DNA of 64,000 nucleotides from Coprococcus phoceensis (lineage in GTDB: Bacteria; Bacillota; Clostridia; Lachnospirales; Lachnospiraceae), in the NCBI RefSeq assembly GCF_900104635.1, contig NZ_FNWC01000007.1, positions 2,331,421 through 2,395,420 on the forward strand, read 5' to 3'. A program made the translations under genes and the position numbers. The notes below the pieces were generated by a model. That model was not told where the DNA came from. It was given only the letters and a program-made list of their open reading frames with translations, and ran no database searches. Shown here piece after piece: positions 17,088 to 26,578 of the stretch (the first letter of the stretch is position 1; the number at the start of each line of letters is the position of its first letter).

Positions 17088-18881
17088 TCACGATATCGGC
17101 TCAAAATCCGCCACTCCATGTTTGCAAAGCGGACAGATAAAGTCATCCGGCAAGACATCTCCTTCGTAGATGTATCCGCAAACGACACAGACAAATCCTT
17201 TCTTTCCTTCTGTCTGTGGTTTTGGTTTTACATTTTTCTGATAATACGTATATGTCATCGTCTCTTTATCGCTCATCACCCGCGCCTCTGTCACCGTACA
17301 GATGAACATGCCGTGTGTATCGAGATCCACATACTGCTCCACTTTCAAGGACATAAATGCATTGATGTATTTCGGAAGAAATACTAATCCATTGTCTGAG
17401 CGAAGTGTCTGGTATCCTGCAAATTTGTCGACCAGACGACCACTCTGAAATCCAAATGTCTTGAATACTTCAAATGGTGCTTCCACAGAAAGACAGTTCA
17501 CATTCATCACGCCCGTCTTTTTGATGACATGGTGTGAGTAATTTGCTTTGTTGATATTCACTGCCACACGGTTCGGATTATCTGTAAGCTGTGTCACTGT
17601 ATTGACGATCAGTCCGTTATCTTTCTCCCCGTCATTGGAAGTCACAACATAAAGTCCATATCCTATCTTAAACAATGCTGTCAGATCATTTTTATTCGCT
17701 TTTGTGTCAGACTGTGCAACATATTCTTTACACAATTCCTCCGCCATACCTTCGAGCTGATCCATATTATCACTATTAAGCGAAGACATGATCTTCACAT
17801 TATGCTCAAGCCAGGAAATGTTTTTACTCTTTTCAAACATTTCCTTCATCACTTTTGCGGCGAGTGGCGCCCAGCTTCCATTTTCGATCAGTCCGATTGT
17901 GCGATTTTGGTAATTCCGCTCTGTCAAATGCTCAATAAATGTCTTCATAAACGGAAAGATATCAGCATTGTATGTCGTTGTCGCCAGCACAAGTTTTCCG
18001 TAACGGAATGCATTTTCCACTGCTTTTGACATATCCTCACGGGCAAGGTCACATACAACTACTTCAGGGCATCCTTTCTCGCGCAGTTTACTCTCCAACA
18101 CTTCCACCGATTTTTTTGTATTTCCATAAATCGATGTGTAGGCAATCATCACGCCCTCTGATTCCACCTCATACGAAGACCATGTATTGTATTTTCCGAT
18201 ATAATGTGAAAGATTTTCTTTCAAAACAGGTCCATGCAGCGGACAAATCATCTGAGTATCCAAATTCTGTGCCGCCTTCAGCACGTTCTGCACCTGCATT
18301 CCGTATTTTCCGACAATACCGATATAGTAGCGACGTGCCTCATCGTCCCAATCTTCCTCCACATCAAGTGCGCCGAATTTTCCAAATGCATCTGCTGAAA
18401 ACAACACTTTTTCATAAGAATCATAAGTCAGCATCACTTCCGGCCAATGCACCATCGGGGCAAACAGAAATTGCAGTTCATGCTTTCCAAGTGTCAATGT
18501 ATCTCCATTTTTTACTTCCAGCTTTTTCTCATCTAAATCCATATCACGGAAGAAATTCGCAATCATCGTAAATGTCTTTGCATTTCCTACGATTGTTGTA
18601 TCCGGATAAATTTTCATAAAGTTATAAATATTCGCAGAATGATCCGGCTCCATATGTTGAATGATCAGGTAATCCGGCTTTGTTCCTCCAAGTGCGGCTC
18701 CAACATTGTCCAGCCACTCATGTGCAAATTTTACATCTACAGTATCTACAACTGCGACCTTTTCATCTCTGATTACGTAAGAATTATAAGCCATTCCATT
18801 CGGTACCGCATATTGCCCTTCAAACAAATCGGTCTGATGGTCATTGACTCCTACATAAATAATGTCGTTCGTAACCTTCAT
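17088..18881 (-). CDS. Flavodiiron protein fused to flavin reductase and rubredoxin
   Basis: 597 residues with four modules. (1) Metallo-beta-lactamase diiron core (1-250), with ligands in HMEPDH, MVHWPE, SADAFG and CPLHGP. (2) Flavodoxin (about 253-395; MIAYTSIYGNTKKS). (3) Flavin reductase-like FMN domain (about 400-545). (4) C-terminal rubredoxin (CVVCGYIYEG ... CPLCKHG). Flavodiiron proteins reduce O2 to water and/or NO to N2O in anaerobes. The fused domains would let one polypeptide pass electrons from reduced pyridine nucleotide or rubredoxin to the diiron site. It lies 16 bases after the HD gene, probably in one transcript. Confidence 0.93.
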   Translation of the reverse strand: MKVTNDIIYVGVNDHQTDLFEGQYAVPNGMAYNSYVIRDEKVAVVDTVDVKFAHEWLDNVGAALGGTKPDYLIIQHMEPDHSANIYNFMKIYPDTTIVGNAKTFTMIANFFRDMDLDEKKLEVKNGDTLTLGKHELQFLFAPMVHWPEVMLTYDSYEKVLFSADAFGKFGALDVEEDWDDEARRYYIGIVGKYGMQVQNVLKAAQNLDTQMICPLHGPVLKENLSHYIGKYNTWSSYEVESEGVMIAYTSIYGNTKKSVEVLESKLREKGCPEVVVCDLAREDMSKAVENAFRYGKLVLATTTYNADIFPFMKTFIEHLTERNYQNRTIGLIENGSWAPLAAKVMKEMFEKSKNISWLEHNVKIMSSLNSDNMDQLEGMAEELCKEYVAQSDTKANKNDLTALFKIGYGLYVVTSNDGEKDNGLIVNTVTQLTDNPNRVAVNINKANYSHHVIKKTGVMNVNCLSVEAPFEVFKTFGFQSGRLVDKFAGYQTLRSDNGLVFLPKYINAFMSLKVEQYVDLDTHGMFICTVTEARVMSDKETMTYTYYQKNVKPKPQTEGKKGFVCVVCGYIYEGDVLPDDFICPLCKHGVADFEPIS

Positions 18882-18897
18882 TTCGCATTTCCTCCTA

Positions 18898-19683
18898 TTA
18901 TTTTTTGCTCGCTTTCGTTACACGATTCATTATATATTTTATGACATGGTTTTTCAACTCCTGCATCCGTTCGTTACTGATAAGATTTTCACACGGGATC
19001 CTGTCCACAATCTTTTCCACATAAGAGTGTTCCTGAATAATCTGCAGCGTTTCCGTAAAATAAATATCGAAAAAATATGCTATATAAGATACCCAGTAAT
19101 CCAGATTTGTCTTTCTATCCTCAGACAATACGGAGCGTTCATTGAGACATGCCTCCCAGACTCTCTGGCTGATTTCCTGCGCTCCTGCTTCTTTCGCACT
19201 CGCTCCTCCAAGCAGAACCTCCACCCGCTCCTCTAATTTCACACGGCAGTTATCCAGCTTATCCGCATCCCGAATCAGTTCGGCATGCAATAAAGTTCTT
19301 GAATCCGAAATCTTTGGAAGCTGAAATGCACTGTGATAACGGATTGCCGTCTCGATTGTCTCATCCCACGTTGTCTCCGGAAGAAATTCTCTGATCCGCC
19401 CCTCCCGAAACAAAATATCTGCACCATACTGTGCATGGTCAAAAATGCCCGGTTCAAATGAATCATATAATTTAAGTTGCTCAAATCTTCCTATATCATG
19501 CAGCAGGGCAATGATTTTCGCAAGAAAAATATCTTCTTCTCCCAATCCCATCCTCCTTGCGATCTCCTCACTGCAGTCTACAACACCATATGTATGTACA
19601 ATTTTTAAATAAACTTTTTCATCCTTTCTGTCATACCCGTTAAGGTACAATTCAAAAGCCTGTTTTGCCTGCTCAAAATCCAT
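18898..19683 (-). CDS. HD-domain phosphohydrolase
   Basis: 261 residues. The HD metal-binding pattern is visible: H at KIVHTYGV, HD at LLHDIGRFEQ, a later H in IRYHSAF, and D in RDADKLDN. Such proteins hydrolyse nucleotides or phosphate esters; the substrate is unknown. It is the first gene of a two-gene unit with the flavodiiron protein, preceded by GGGAGG and a clear promoter. Confidence 0.88.
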   Translation of the reverse strand: MDFEQAKQAFELYLNGYDRKDEKVYLKIVHTYGVVDCSEEIARRMGLGEEDIFLAKIIALLHDIGRFEQLKLYDSFEPGIFDHAQYGADILFREGRIREFLPETTWDETIETAIRYHSAFQLPKISDSRTLLHAELIRDADKLDNCRVKLEERVEVLLGGASAKEAGAQEISQRVWEACLNERSVLSEDRKTNLDYWVSYIAYFFDIYFTETLQIIQEHSYVEKIVDRIPCENLISNERMQELKNHVIKYIMNRVTKASKK

Positions 19684-19707
19684 GCTAAACGCCTCCCTTT
19701 GTCTTTA

Positions 19708-19736
19708 TTTATATCATTTCTGTACCGAACTTGCAA
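19708..19736 (-). promoter_or_regulatory. Promoter of the HD-flavodiiron operon
   Basis: On the minus strand: -35 TTGCAA (19731-19736), 17-base spacer, -10 TATAAA (19708-19713) with an upstream TG. Confidence 0.6.
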
Positions 19737-19826
19737 TTGAGAAATTTTGTGTCTCTCCTCCTAGCTATTCTGCCCGGACTCTGATACAATATAGCCACAA
19801 AATAAATTCAAGAAAAAGGAGATCTT

Positions 19827-20387
19827 ATGAAAAAATTTTTATCAATTCTATTAGCCTTCCTTTTAACATTCTCACTGGCAGGCTGTACAAAAAAACAATC
19901 TTCAAAAGAAGACACCTCACCAAAAGATGCCTTGGAGATTCTCACAACTGTCTGGTCCTCATACTCGGACGACAACAAATTTCAGGCTATGGGCGGTGAC
20001 TACAACAATATGACCGACAATAAGCCCGGGAAATTCGATGTCAGCGACACGGAAAGTTTACGCTCTCTGCTGATTGTGCCTGAGGATTCAGCAGGTCTGA
20101 TCGACGATGCAGCAAGCCTGATTCATGCAATGAATGCGAATACATTTACGGGATCTGCATTTCATCTGTCTGACCCCAAAACGCTCAATACCTTTGCCGA
20201 TTCTTTAAAAGAATCTATACTTGGCAACCAGTGGATGTGTGGATTCCCGGAAGTATTGCTTCTCGCTCAAATTGGCGATGATTATGTTGTCTCTGCTTTT
20301 GGAAATACAGACTTGATCAACTATTTCAAAACACAGTTGACAGACCAATATCCATCTGCAGTCATCTTGACGGAAGAGAACCTATAG
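19827..20387 (+). CDS. Lipoprotein of unknown function
   Basis: 186 residues. It has a lipoprotein signal peptide with lipobox LAGC (Cys about residue 20), followed by a Lys/Ser/Asp-rich linker and a soluble domain without a recognised family. It stands one base before the MBOAT gene, so it is probably an outer-surface part of the same acylation unit. An AAAGGAG site and an extended -10 (TG-A-TACAAT, 19785-19790) lie upstream. Confidence 0.8.
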   Translation: MKKFLSILLAFLLTFSLAGCTKKQSSKEDTSPKDALEILTTVWSSYSDDNKFQAMGGDYNNMTDNKPGKFDVSDTESLRSLLIVPEDSAGLIDDAASLIHAMNANTFTGSAFHLSDPKTLNTFADSLKESILGNQWMCGFPEVLLLAQIGDDYVVSAFGNTDLINYFKTQLTDQYPSAVILTEENL

Positions 20388-20388
20388 T

Positions 20389-21777
20389 ATGTTATTTTCA
20401 AGCATTCCTTTTTTATACTACTTTTTACCGCTTGTTTTAGTCTGCTACTTTTGCGTGCCTTTTCGATGGAAGAATTTCATTCTGCTTTTCTTCAGTCTCA
20501 TATTTTATTCCTGGGGAGAACCACGATATATTTTTTTGATGGTTCTCTCCATCTTACTGGGTTATATCGAAGGTATCCTCATCGAGAGAAAGAAGCATTC
20601 CCGACTGATTCTGGCAGGCGCCTGCTGCATTCATCTTGGACTTTTAATGTATTTTAAATACATTGATTTTTTGATTGGAAACCTGAATGCAATTGGATTG
20701 TCTATACCGCTTTTCCACATTGCTCTGCCAATCGGTATCAGCTTCTACACCTTTCAAATTTTGAGTTATCTCATCGATGTGTATCGAAAAGACTGTACGG
20801 CGCAGACAAATCTGATTTCTTTTGGAGCATATGTGTCGATGTTCCCGCAGTTGATCGCAGGACCGATCGTGCGGTACAAAGACATTGCAGCACAGCTTGA
20901 AGTGCGGAAACATTCTGTTGAGAAAGCAGCACTTGGCATCCGAAAATTCATATTGGGATTATCCAAAAAAGTACTTCTTGCGAACTCTCTCGGCGCGCTT
21001 TGCAGTACCTTCCAAACCTCCACAGACCGTTCTGTTCTCTATTATTGGCTGTATGCATTTTCCTTTGCGCTGCAGATTTATTTTGATTTTTCCGGTTATA
21101 GTGATATGGCTGTCGGTCTCGGCAATATTTTCGGGTTCCATTTTCCGGATAATTTTCATTACCCGTATTTGTCAAGAAGTGTCACGGAATTCTGGAGACG
21201 TTGGCACATTACACTGGGGTCATGGTTCCGTGACTATGTCTATATCCCGATGGGCGGCAACCGCGTGAAAAAAAGCCGCTGGTTTTTTAACATCGCAGTC
21301 GTGTGGTTTCTGACCGGACTGTGGCACGGTGCATCTTGGAATTTTGTCCTGTGGGGAATGTTCTTTGCGGTTCTGCTTGTATTAGAAAAGCAAGGATTTT
21401 CTGCATTTTTGCAAAAACATTCTTTATTTTCCCATATGTATGTCCTGCTCGCAGTGACCGTAAGCTTTGTCATTTTCAATGCAGTCTCCACCAAAGATGC
21501 TCTCGAAACGCTCAAGGTCATGTTTAGCGGCGGCTCTTTGCCACTTGTTTCAAAAGAATTCTTATACTATCTCAAAAGCTATGGTGTTATCCTCACCGTT
21601 TCTGTGGTCGGCGCCACCCCCTTTGCTGCGCAGCTGATTGAAAGATTCCGTACAAAGAAAACGGCGAAACAGCTCCTCAATATTTTAGAGCCGGCTGTCC
21701 TGATTGTTTTAATGCTTACTGTGACTGCTTATCTTATTCAGGATTCTTATAACCCGTTTTTATATTTTCGCTTTTAG
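20389..21777 (+). CDS. MBOAT-family membrane O-acyltransferase (AlgI/PatA-like)
   Basis: 462 residues with about ten membrane helices. MBOAT signatures are visible: PIGISFYTFQILSYLIDVYR, the region SVTEFWRRWHITLGSWFRDY, and the likely catalytic His in FLTGLWHGASWNF. These proteins pass acetyl groups across the membrane to surface polymers. The next gene is a DHHW-type partner, the usual pairing for polysaccharide or wall O-acetylation. The polymer acted on is not evident. Confidence 0.93.
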   Translation: MLFSSIPFLYYFLPLVLVCYFCVPFRWKNFILLFFSLIFYSWGEPRYIFLMVLSILLGYIEGILIERKKHSRLILAGACCIHLGLLMYFKYIDFLIGNLNAIGLSIPLFHIALPIGISFYTFQILSYLIDVYRKDCTAQTNLISFGAYVSMFPQLIAGPIVRYKDIAAQLEVRKHSVEKAALGIRKFILGLSKKVLLANSLGALCSTFQTSTDRSVLYYWLYAFSFALQIYFDFSGYSDMAVGLGNIFGFHFPDNFHYPYLSRSVTEFWRRWHITLGSWFRDYVYIPMGGNRVKKSRWFFNIAVVWFLTGLWHGASWNFVLWGMFFAVLLVLEKQGFSAFLQKHSLFSHMYVLLAVTVSFVIFNAVSTKDALETLKVMFSGGSLPLVSKEFLYYLKSYGVILTVSVVGATPFAAQLIERFRTKKTAKQLLNILEPAVLIVLMLTVTAYLIQDSYNPFLYFRF

Positions 21778-21792
21778 AAGGAGGTATTTTCA

Positions 21793-22893
21793 ATGTCAGA
21801 TCAATGGAAAAACAGAATCGTAATTGTTACCACAGGTATTCTCTTATTTTCTTTTTCCATCGCCTGTCTTCTGAAGCCGTCCGATGAGGTTTCCCTCAGC
21901 GAAAGGCGCCCGCTCACACAGTTTCCTTCGCCGGATACAGGAAGCTTGCTCTCCGGAAGCTTTATGGAAAAATTTGATAAATATGCGGTCGATCAGTTTC
22001 CGATGCGAGAAGCATTCCGCCACCTGTATTCAACTGTTTCTCTCGATTTACTTGGAAAATCAGATATAGAAGGACTGTACTTAAAAGATGATATGGCAAT
22101 CGCAATGGAATATCCGATGCACGAGGACTCTTTGAAGCACGCCTCGAAAGTGTTTCAAAGAATTTATGAGACCTGTCTAAAAGGGAATGCGGAAAATATC
22201 TATCTTTCCATCATTCCGGATAAGAACTATTTTTTACAGGACGATGACTCTGCACTGACAATGGACTATGATGATTTCTTCCAGACGATGCAAGATGCAA
22301 ATCCGCAGATGCATTATATCGATATTGCACCGCTTTTGGAGTTAACCGACTATTATCAGACCGATCCCCACTGGCGGCAGGAAAAAATCATCGATGTTGC
22401 AAATCATCTCGCAGACTCCATGGGTACTTTTGTCTCAGATGATTTCCAAGAGCAGGTATTTACAAACGATTTTCGTGGCGCTTATGCAGGGCAGGCGGCT
22501 CAGAATCTTTCCGGCGAACCACTTTGGTTCCTGACAAGTCCTGCAATAGAACAGTGCACTGTATTCGACCACCAAAACGACCGTCAAATTTCCATGTATG
22601 ATTTTGTAAAAGGCGACGGAAAAGACCCTTACGAGCTCTTTTTGTCCGGCTCTTTGTCCTATATCACAATTGAAAATCCTGCCGTACAGACAGACCTTGA
22701 ACTTGTTATTTTCCGCGATTCCTTCGGCAGTGCCATTGCACCTCTGCTTGCCACCGGATACCAAAAGATTACACTGCTGGATGTACGCTATCTTTCAAGC
22801 TATTCGCTGCCATCACTGATTGATTTTAAAAATCAGGATGTCCTGTTTCTCTACAGTACATCGGTCTTAAATCACAGCGAGACACTGAAATGA
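21793..22893 (+). CDS. DHHW/AlgX-like acetylation partner protein
   Basis: 366 residues. It has an N-terminal membrane anchor (about 9-27), then an extracytoplasmic SGNH-like domain with the family motif seen as TDPHW and a late FRDSFGSAIAPL block. It ends with a predicted surface helix. Such proteins receive the acetyl group from the MBOAT protein and transfer it to sugar hydroxyls. It lies 15 bases after the MBOAT gene with a GGAGG site. Confidence 0.87.
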   Translation: MSDQWKNRIVIVTTGILLFSFSIACLLKPSDEVSLSERRPLTQFPSPDTGSLLSGSFMEKFDKYAVDQFPMREAFRHLYSTVSLDLLGKSDIEGLYLKDDMAIAMEYPMHEDSLKHASKVFQRIYETCLKGNAENIYLSIIPDKNYFLQDDDSALTMDYDDFFQTMQDANPQMHYIDIAPLLELTDYYQTDPHWRQEKIIDVANHLADSMGTFVSDDFQEQVFTNDFRGAYAGQAAQNLSGEPLWFLTSPAIEQCTVFDHQNDRQISMYDFVKGDGKDPYELFLSGSLSYITIENPAVQTDLELVIFRDSFGSAIAPLLATGYQKITLLDVRYLSSYSLPSLIDFKNQDVLFLYSTSVLNHSETLK

Positions 22894-22920
22894 CGGAAAT
22901 CCGTCATCAGTGTCTCTTTT
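22879..22920. terminator. Bidirectional terminator
   Basis: GAGACACTG (22879-22887) and ATGACGG (22890-22896), loop AAAT, CCGTCAT and CAGTGTCTC (22901-22916), then TTTT. It overlaps the end of the DHHW gene and faces the convergent ABC permease gene. Confidence 0.85.
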
Positions 22921-23720
22921 TAGATATATAAATCTTTCTTGCAAAACAGGAAAATTCCTGCTGCAAACAGCGCAATTCCACCGATAAGTAAAATAGTAAC
23001 TCCCATCAGCGCACTGCTCTTTCCAGCCACAAGATTTTCCGGCTGAAACAATGTAAAAAACGTAAAATATTTCGCTTTCTCTGCATCTTCCCCTGCATTT
23101 GCAAGCATCTGCAGAACATACATCAATGCAGGAATTCCTGCACCTAACCCAATACTGTATCTCGTATCCGAGAACAGACACGATGCCAAAAAGCAGATTC
23201 CTGCAATAAATAACAACAGGCAAAACAATCCAGAGTTCAGTTTCAAAAGTTCTGCGATCTCCAATTCATTCGGAAAGCTCCCCTGTGCCACCACGATTTC
23301 CAATACTGTCTCATAGCCAAGTAACTGAATCACTCCACTGATAAGTACGCTCGCCTGTGTACACGCAATCTTCTGCCGTTTTACCGGCGCCGCCACAAGA
23401 GAAACCACAGAACCTCGGTCAACATATTTGGCAATCAGACCATTTCCTCGCAGAATACAGAATACCATCGGGAATACAATCAAAATAAATCCATATAAAT
23501 ATGATATCATAAATCCAATCAGGCTCGTAGCTCCCGCATGTATTCCGACTGCCGCCATCAGTTCCGGCATCACCTTCACAAAATCATCCAATGTTTTCAT
23601 CATCTCTGGATCATACATCCGAATAATCACAGTGACATAGAGCGTGATCACTGCCGCAAAAATGAGTAACACCTTGATACTGCCTTTCATTTCTCGTTTG
23701 TACAACAGAAGACTAATCAT
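22920..23720 (-). CDS. ABC-2 type transporter permease
   Basis: About 266 residues from ATG 23720, which follows GGAGGTGAGAGCG. An upstream in-frame ATG at 23735 is less well placed. There are six hydrophobic segments with a large loop near residues 32-55, as in ABC-2 permeases. It overlaps the ATPase gene by 8 bases, so the two form one exporter. The substrate is unknown. Confidence 0.87.
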   Translation of the reverse strand: MISLLLYKREMKGSIKVLLIFAAVITLYVTVIIRMYDPEMMKTLDDFVKVMPELMAAVGIHAGATSLIGFMISYLYGFILIVFPMVFCILRGNGLIAKYVDRGSVVSLVAAPVKRQKIACTQASVLISGVIQLLGYETVLEIVVAQGSFPNELEIAELLKLNSGLFCLLLFIAGICFLASCLFSDTRYSIGLGAGIPALMYVLQMLANAGEDAEKAKYFTFFTLFQPENLVAGKSSALMGVTILLIGGIALFAAGIFLFCKKDLYI

Positions 23721-24531
23721 CGCTCTCACCTCCATAATAATGCATAAAGATTTGCTCCAAACTTGGTTTGGTGAAAACTGTCACGTTCTGTCCATCACGA
23801 ATTCCGTCAAAATCATTGGCAAACTGTTTCGCCATCTCCACATTATCTAGTGTAATCGTATAAGAATGCACATGACATTTGCGAAGTTCATCCACCGAAT
23901 CGACCGCCATCAGCTTCCCATTGCGTATAATCCCAATCTGCTGGCAAGTCTTCTCCACTTCCTCAAACATATGACTAGACAGCAAAATCGTCTTTCCACG
24001 TTTCTTCTCTTCTTCTATCAGCTCCACAAACCGACTTTGCATCAATGGATCCAGTCCGCTTGTCGGCTCATCCAAGATAAGAATCGTCGGATCGTGCATA
24101 AACGCTGCGACAATCCCGATTTTTTGCTTCATTCCCTTGCTCATCTTTTTGATCTTTCCCCGCGGGTTTACCTCAAATCGCTCCAAAAGCTCCTTTTGGC
24201 GATTCTCGAAACCAAGTTTGCGATATTTCTGCATAAATTTAAGAAATTCCGTCCCAGTCATATCCTCAAAAAAACTGATTTCTCCGGCTATGTAACCAAG
24301 CTGCTTTTGGATCTTGTCACTTTCCTTCCAACAATCCAGACCATTGATCGTGCAGCTTCCTGATTTTGCTTTCAAAAATCCCATAAGATGTCGAATCGTG
24401 GTTGTCTTCCCGGCGCCATTCGGTCCAAGAAAGCCGAACACTTCGCCCTCTCCAACCTGAAAAGATACATCAAAAATTCCCTTTCCTCCTCCAAAGTCAC
24501 GCGAGAGGTGCTCAATTTCTATTACACTCAT
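23713..24531 (-). CDS. ABC transporter ATP-binding protein
   Basis: 272 residues from ATG 24531 (MSVIEIEHLSRDFGGG), preceded by AGGAG; the frame also extends upstream to 24552. Walker A GPNGAGKTT, signature MSKGMKQK, Walker B LILDEPTSGLD and switch LSSHMFEEVE are all present. It pairs with the ABC-2 permease. The overall type is the CcmA/YtrB-like drug or peptide exporter ATPase. Confidence 0.93.
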   Translation of the reverse strand: MSVIEIEHLSRDFGGGKGIFDVSFQVGEGEVFGFLGPNGAGKTTTIRHLMGFLKAKSGSCTINGLDCWKESDKIQKQLGYIAGEISFFEDMTGTEFLKFMQKYRKLGFENRQKELLERFEVNPRGKIKKMSKGMKQKIGIVAAFMHDPTILILDEPTSGLDPLMQSRFVELIEEEKKRGKTILLSSHMFEEVEKTCQQIGIIRNGKLMAVDSVDELRKCHVHSYTITLDNVEMAKQFANDFDGIRDGQNVTVFTKPSLEQIFMHYYGGESDD

Positions 24532-24877
24532 TATTTTTCTCCTGAAAACCATATTCCTGCAGAACTTCTACTGCCATATCTGCGAACTCTGCATTTGCTC
24601 CATAACTAAAATTCCACAGTCCTTCGCCACCACCGGAACCAACGATATCCGCCGTCTGCATCTGCCCGTCATCCGTCAGCATCACTGTCAAACTCGCATA
24701 GCTTCCATTTCTCCAATAATATCTCTCAAAACTTAGTAGCATTACAAATGCATTCCCCAATACTTTGTAATCGTCACACACCCGCTCTGCTTTGATTTTT
24801 TCTTTTAAATCCTCCCCCAAATCCTTTACACTTTTTCGAATGTTATAACATTCCATTTTCTTCACAACACTTGCCAT
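24512..24877 (-). CDS. DUF6054-like small protein
   Basis: 121 residues from ATG 24877 (MASVVKKMEC), spaced correctly from an AGAGAGG site. It is a compact alpha/beta protein with a glycine-rich stretch (VGSGGGEGLWNFSYGA), similar to DUF6054 members often encoded near ABC transporters. Its end overlaps the start of the ATPase gene by about 20 bases. Function is unknown. Confidence 0.6.
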   Translation of the reverse strand: MASVVKKMECYNIRKSVKDLGEDLKEKIKAERVCDDYKVLGNAFVMLLSFERYYWRNGSYASLTVMLTDDGQMQTADIVGSGGGEGLWNFSYGANAEFADMAVEVLQEYGFQEKNNECNRN

Positions 24878-24894
24878 AAACATCTACCTCTCTC

Positions 24895-25908
24895 TTACCG
24901 CTTGCCCGGAAATACAATAATATTACTCTTCGGTTCTTCCGCAACCATTTCTTTTATCATATGCCCACGCCTCATCACGGTATTCGTATGCTCCCATACA
25001 TTGTCGATTCTCTGCAATAGCTGTCTCCGCAGCTTTTCATTCGTTGAAACATAATCAAAGTCCATAAATCCTACTTCCAGCACATCCCGAATATGCTCAT
25101 ATGTACCACCGGTGCGGATAATCATCTGAATGGTTTTACAAAGCAATTCTGCCTCGCGCTCTTCTTCATGTCCTTCTTTTATAAAGAAATCCTTCAGTTC
25201 CAGCATATATTTGTTAAATGGAAGATAGCCTTTCGTCCCCAAATGTTCAATTTCTTCCTTCGTCGGCTCATAAAACGGACAGCCTCCTTGTCTTTTTTGA
25301 AGCTCCTTATACATATTTCCGTCGGTCCAAAGTTTTAAAATCAACTTCTCTCCTCTTAATTCAAAATACTTTTTATTCTCCGGTATCGCTTCACAAAAAG
25401 AAATAACTTCAAATAGTTCCTTCTTACTTCCGCCATCTCTCACATACAAATTTATCACTTGTTCAATTGAGCACATACCATATAGTTCCGACAATACATT
25501 CAAATACATTAACAGCTTTTTATCCGTGTTAAGACTTTGCTTCCAGATCGTATCACAATTTTTCAAATATGCCTTCCGCACCTCTTCCGGTACACAAACA
25601 ACTCCTCCATCCCAGTCATAACCGATTCCGATATAGGCGCCTTCCGCCAAATAATCATACTGATGTTCGTTTGATTCAATCCAAACCTGACTCTCGCCGG
25701 AATCCAATAATTCTAGCTCCGCTTCGTTCAAATACATAAAATATTTCCTCATCACATCTGCATCAAGAAGTGCACGACACAAAAATTCAACCATCTGCGC
25801 CTTTTTATATTGCGAATATCCATGTAAATGATGAAGCTTTGCAATCTCCACCAGATCGCTCTTCCGATATTGACTTAAAATTTCATGTAAGGTAATGCTA
25901 TCACTCAT
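24895..25908 (-). CDS. Hypothetical protein with Rho-N/SAP-like N-terminus
   Basis: 337 residues, soluble. The first ~50 residues (LHEILSQYRKSDLVEIAKLHHLHGYSQYKKAQMVEFLC) look like the small SAP/Rho-N helical fold used for nucleic acid binding. The rest is helical with no recognised catalytic motif. It sits 17 bases upstream of the DUF6054-like gene on the same strand. Confidence 0.7.
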   Translation of the reverse strand: MSDSITLHEILSQYRKSDLVEIAKLHHLHGYSQYKKAQMVEFLCRALLDADVMRKYFMYLNEAELELLDSGESQVWIESNEHQYDYLAEGAYIGIGYDWDGGVVCVPEEVRKAYLKNCDTIWKQSLNTDKKLLMYLNVLSELYGMCSIEQVINLYVRDGGSKKELFEVISFCEAIPENKKYFELRGEKLILKLWTDGNMYKELQKRQGGCPFYEPTKEEIEHLGTKGYLPFNKYMLELKDFFIKEGHEEEREAELLCKTIQMIIRTGGTYEHIRDVLEVGFMDFDYVSTNEKLRRQLLQRIDNVWEHTNTVMRRGHMIKEMVAEEPKSNIIVFPGKR

Positions 25909-26236
25909 CTTTCGTGTACCCCCTATTTTTCTTTGTTACCTTTTCTTCAAGTTTTTCTGTAGGTAATCTTCTATATACTTTTGAATATTTCTCTTTTTCT
26001 TTCTTTTCCAGGCACTGCTTTACTCTCCACCTATCATCTAATCCATCTAGTCCTTTAATAATCGCTTGCACAATATATGGCATTAACATGATTACAAATG
26101 AGATAGCAAACGGCTCAATGCCCCTTTTTGATATGCTTTGTATAATTCCATTGACAATCCATATTGTTGTCCACACTGTTTTGTACGGACAAAATTTTAT
26201 AAAATAACTTGTCGTTGCTTGTACTAATAAACGCAT
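25901..26236 (-). CDS. Hypothetical small membrane protein
   Basis: 111 residues with two hydrophobic segments (about 18-34 and 43-62) and a basic, charged tail rich in Lys and Glu. It overlaps the start of the next gene by 8 bases, suggesting co-transcription. No family is recognised. The start codon is uncertain. Bases 26237-26550 beyond it hold nothing recognisable. Confidence 0.5.
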   Translation of the reverse strand: MRLLVQATTSYFIKFCPYKTVWTTIWIVNGIIQSISKRGIEPFAISFVIMLMPYIVQAIIKGLDGLDDRWRVKQCLEKKEKEKYSKVYRRLPTEKLEEKVTKKNRGYTKDE

Positions 26237-26578
26237 CGCTACAAAGTAATCTCTGCCCTTTTTTCATGCTATCACTCCTTATATACTTAATCATATCACA
26301 CCAGTTTTTACAAATCCATCAGAGCTTGTACTTTTTTTCTTTGTATATTATTTTTCGTTTTAAAATATTTTCTCTATTCCCCACGAGGCTCGTGACGCTC
26401 CTTAATAAAACATCCTACATGCTCTTTCTATTCAATATGATTAAATATATCTCATGTTGTAGTTTATCGCCGGTTTTACCATCGCCGCGTTGGTCTTTTC
26501 TCCCATTTCAATACATCGTAAACGCAAAATAGCGAGTACCTTGACATTTTTAGGCGGCTGCTTTGCAGCCACCGATAT

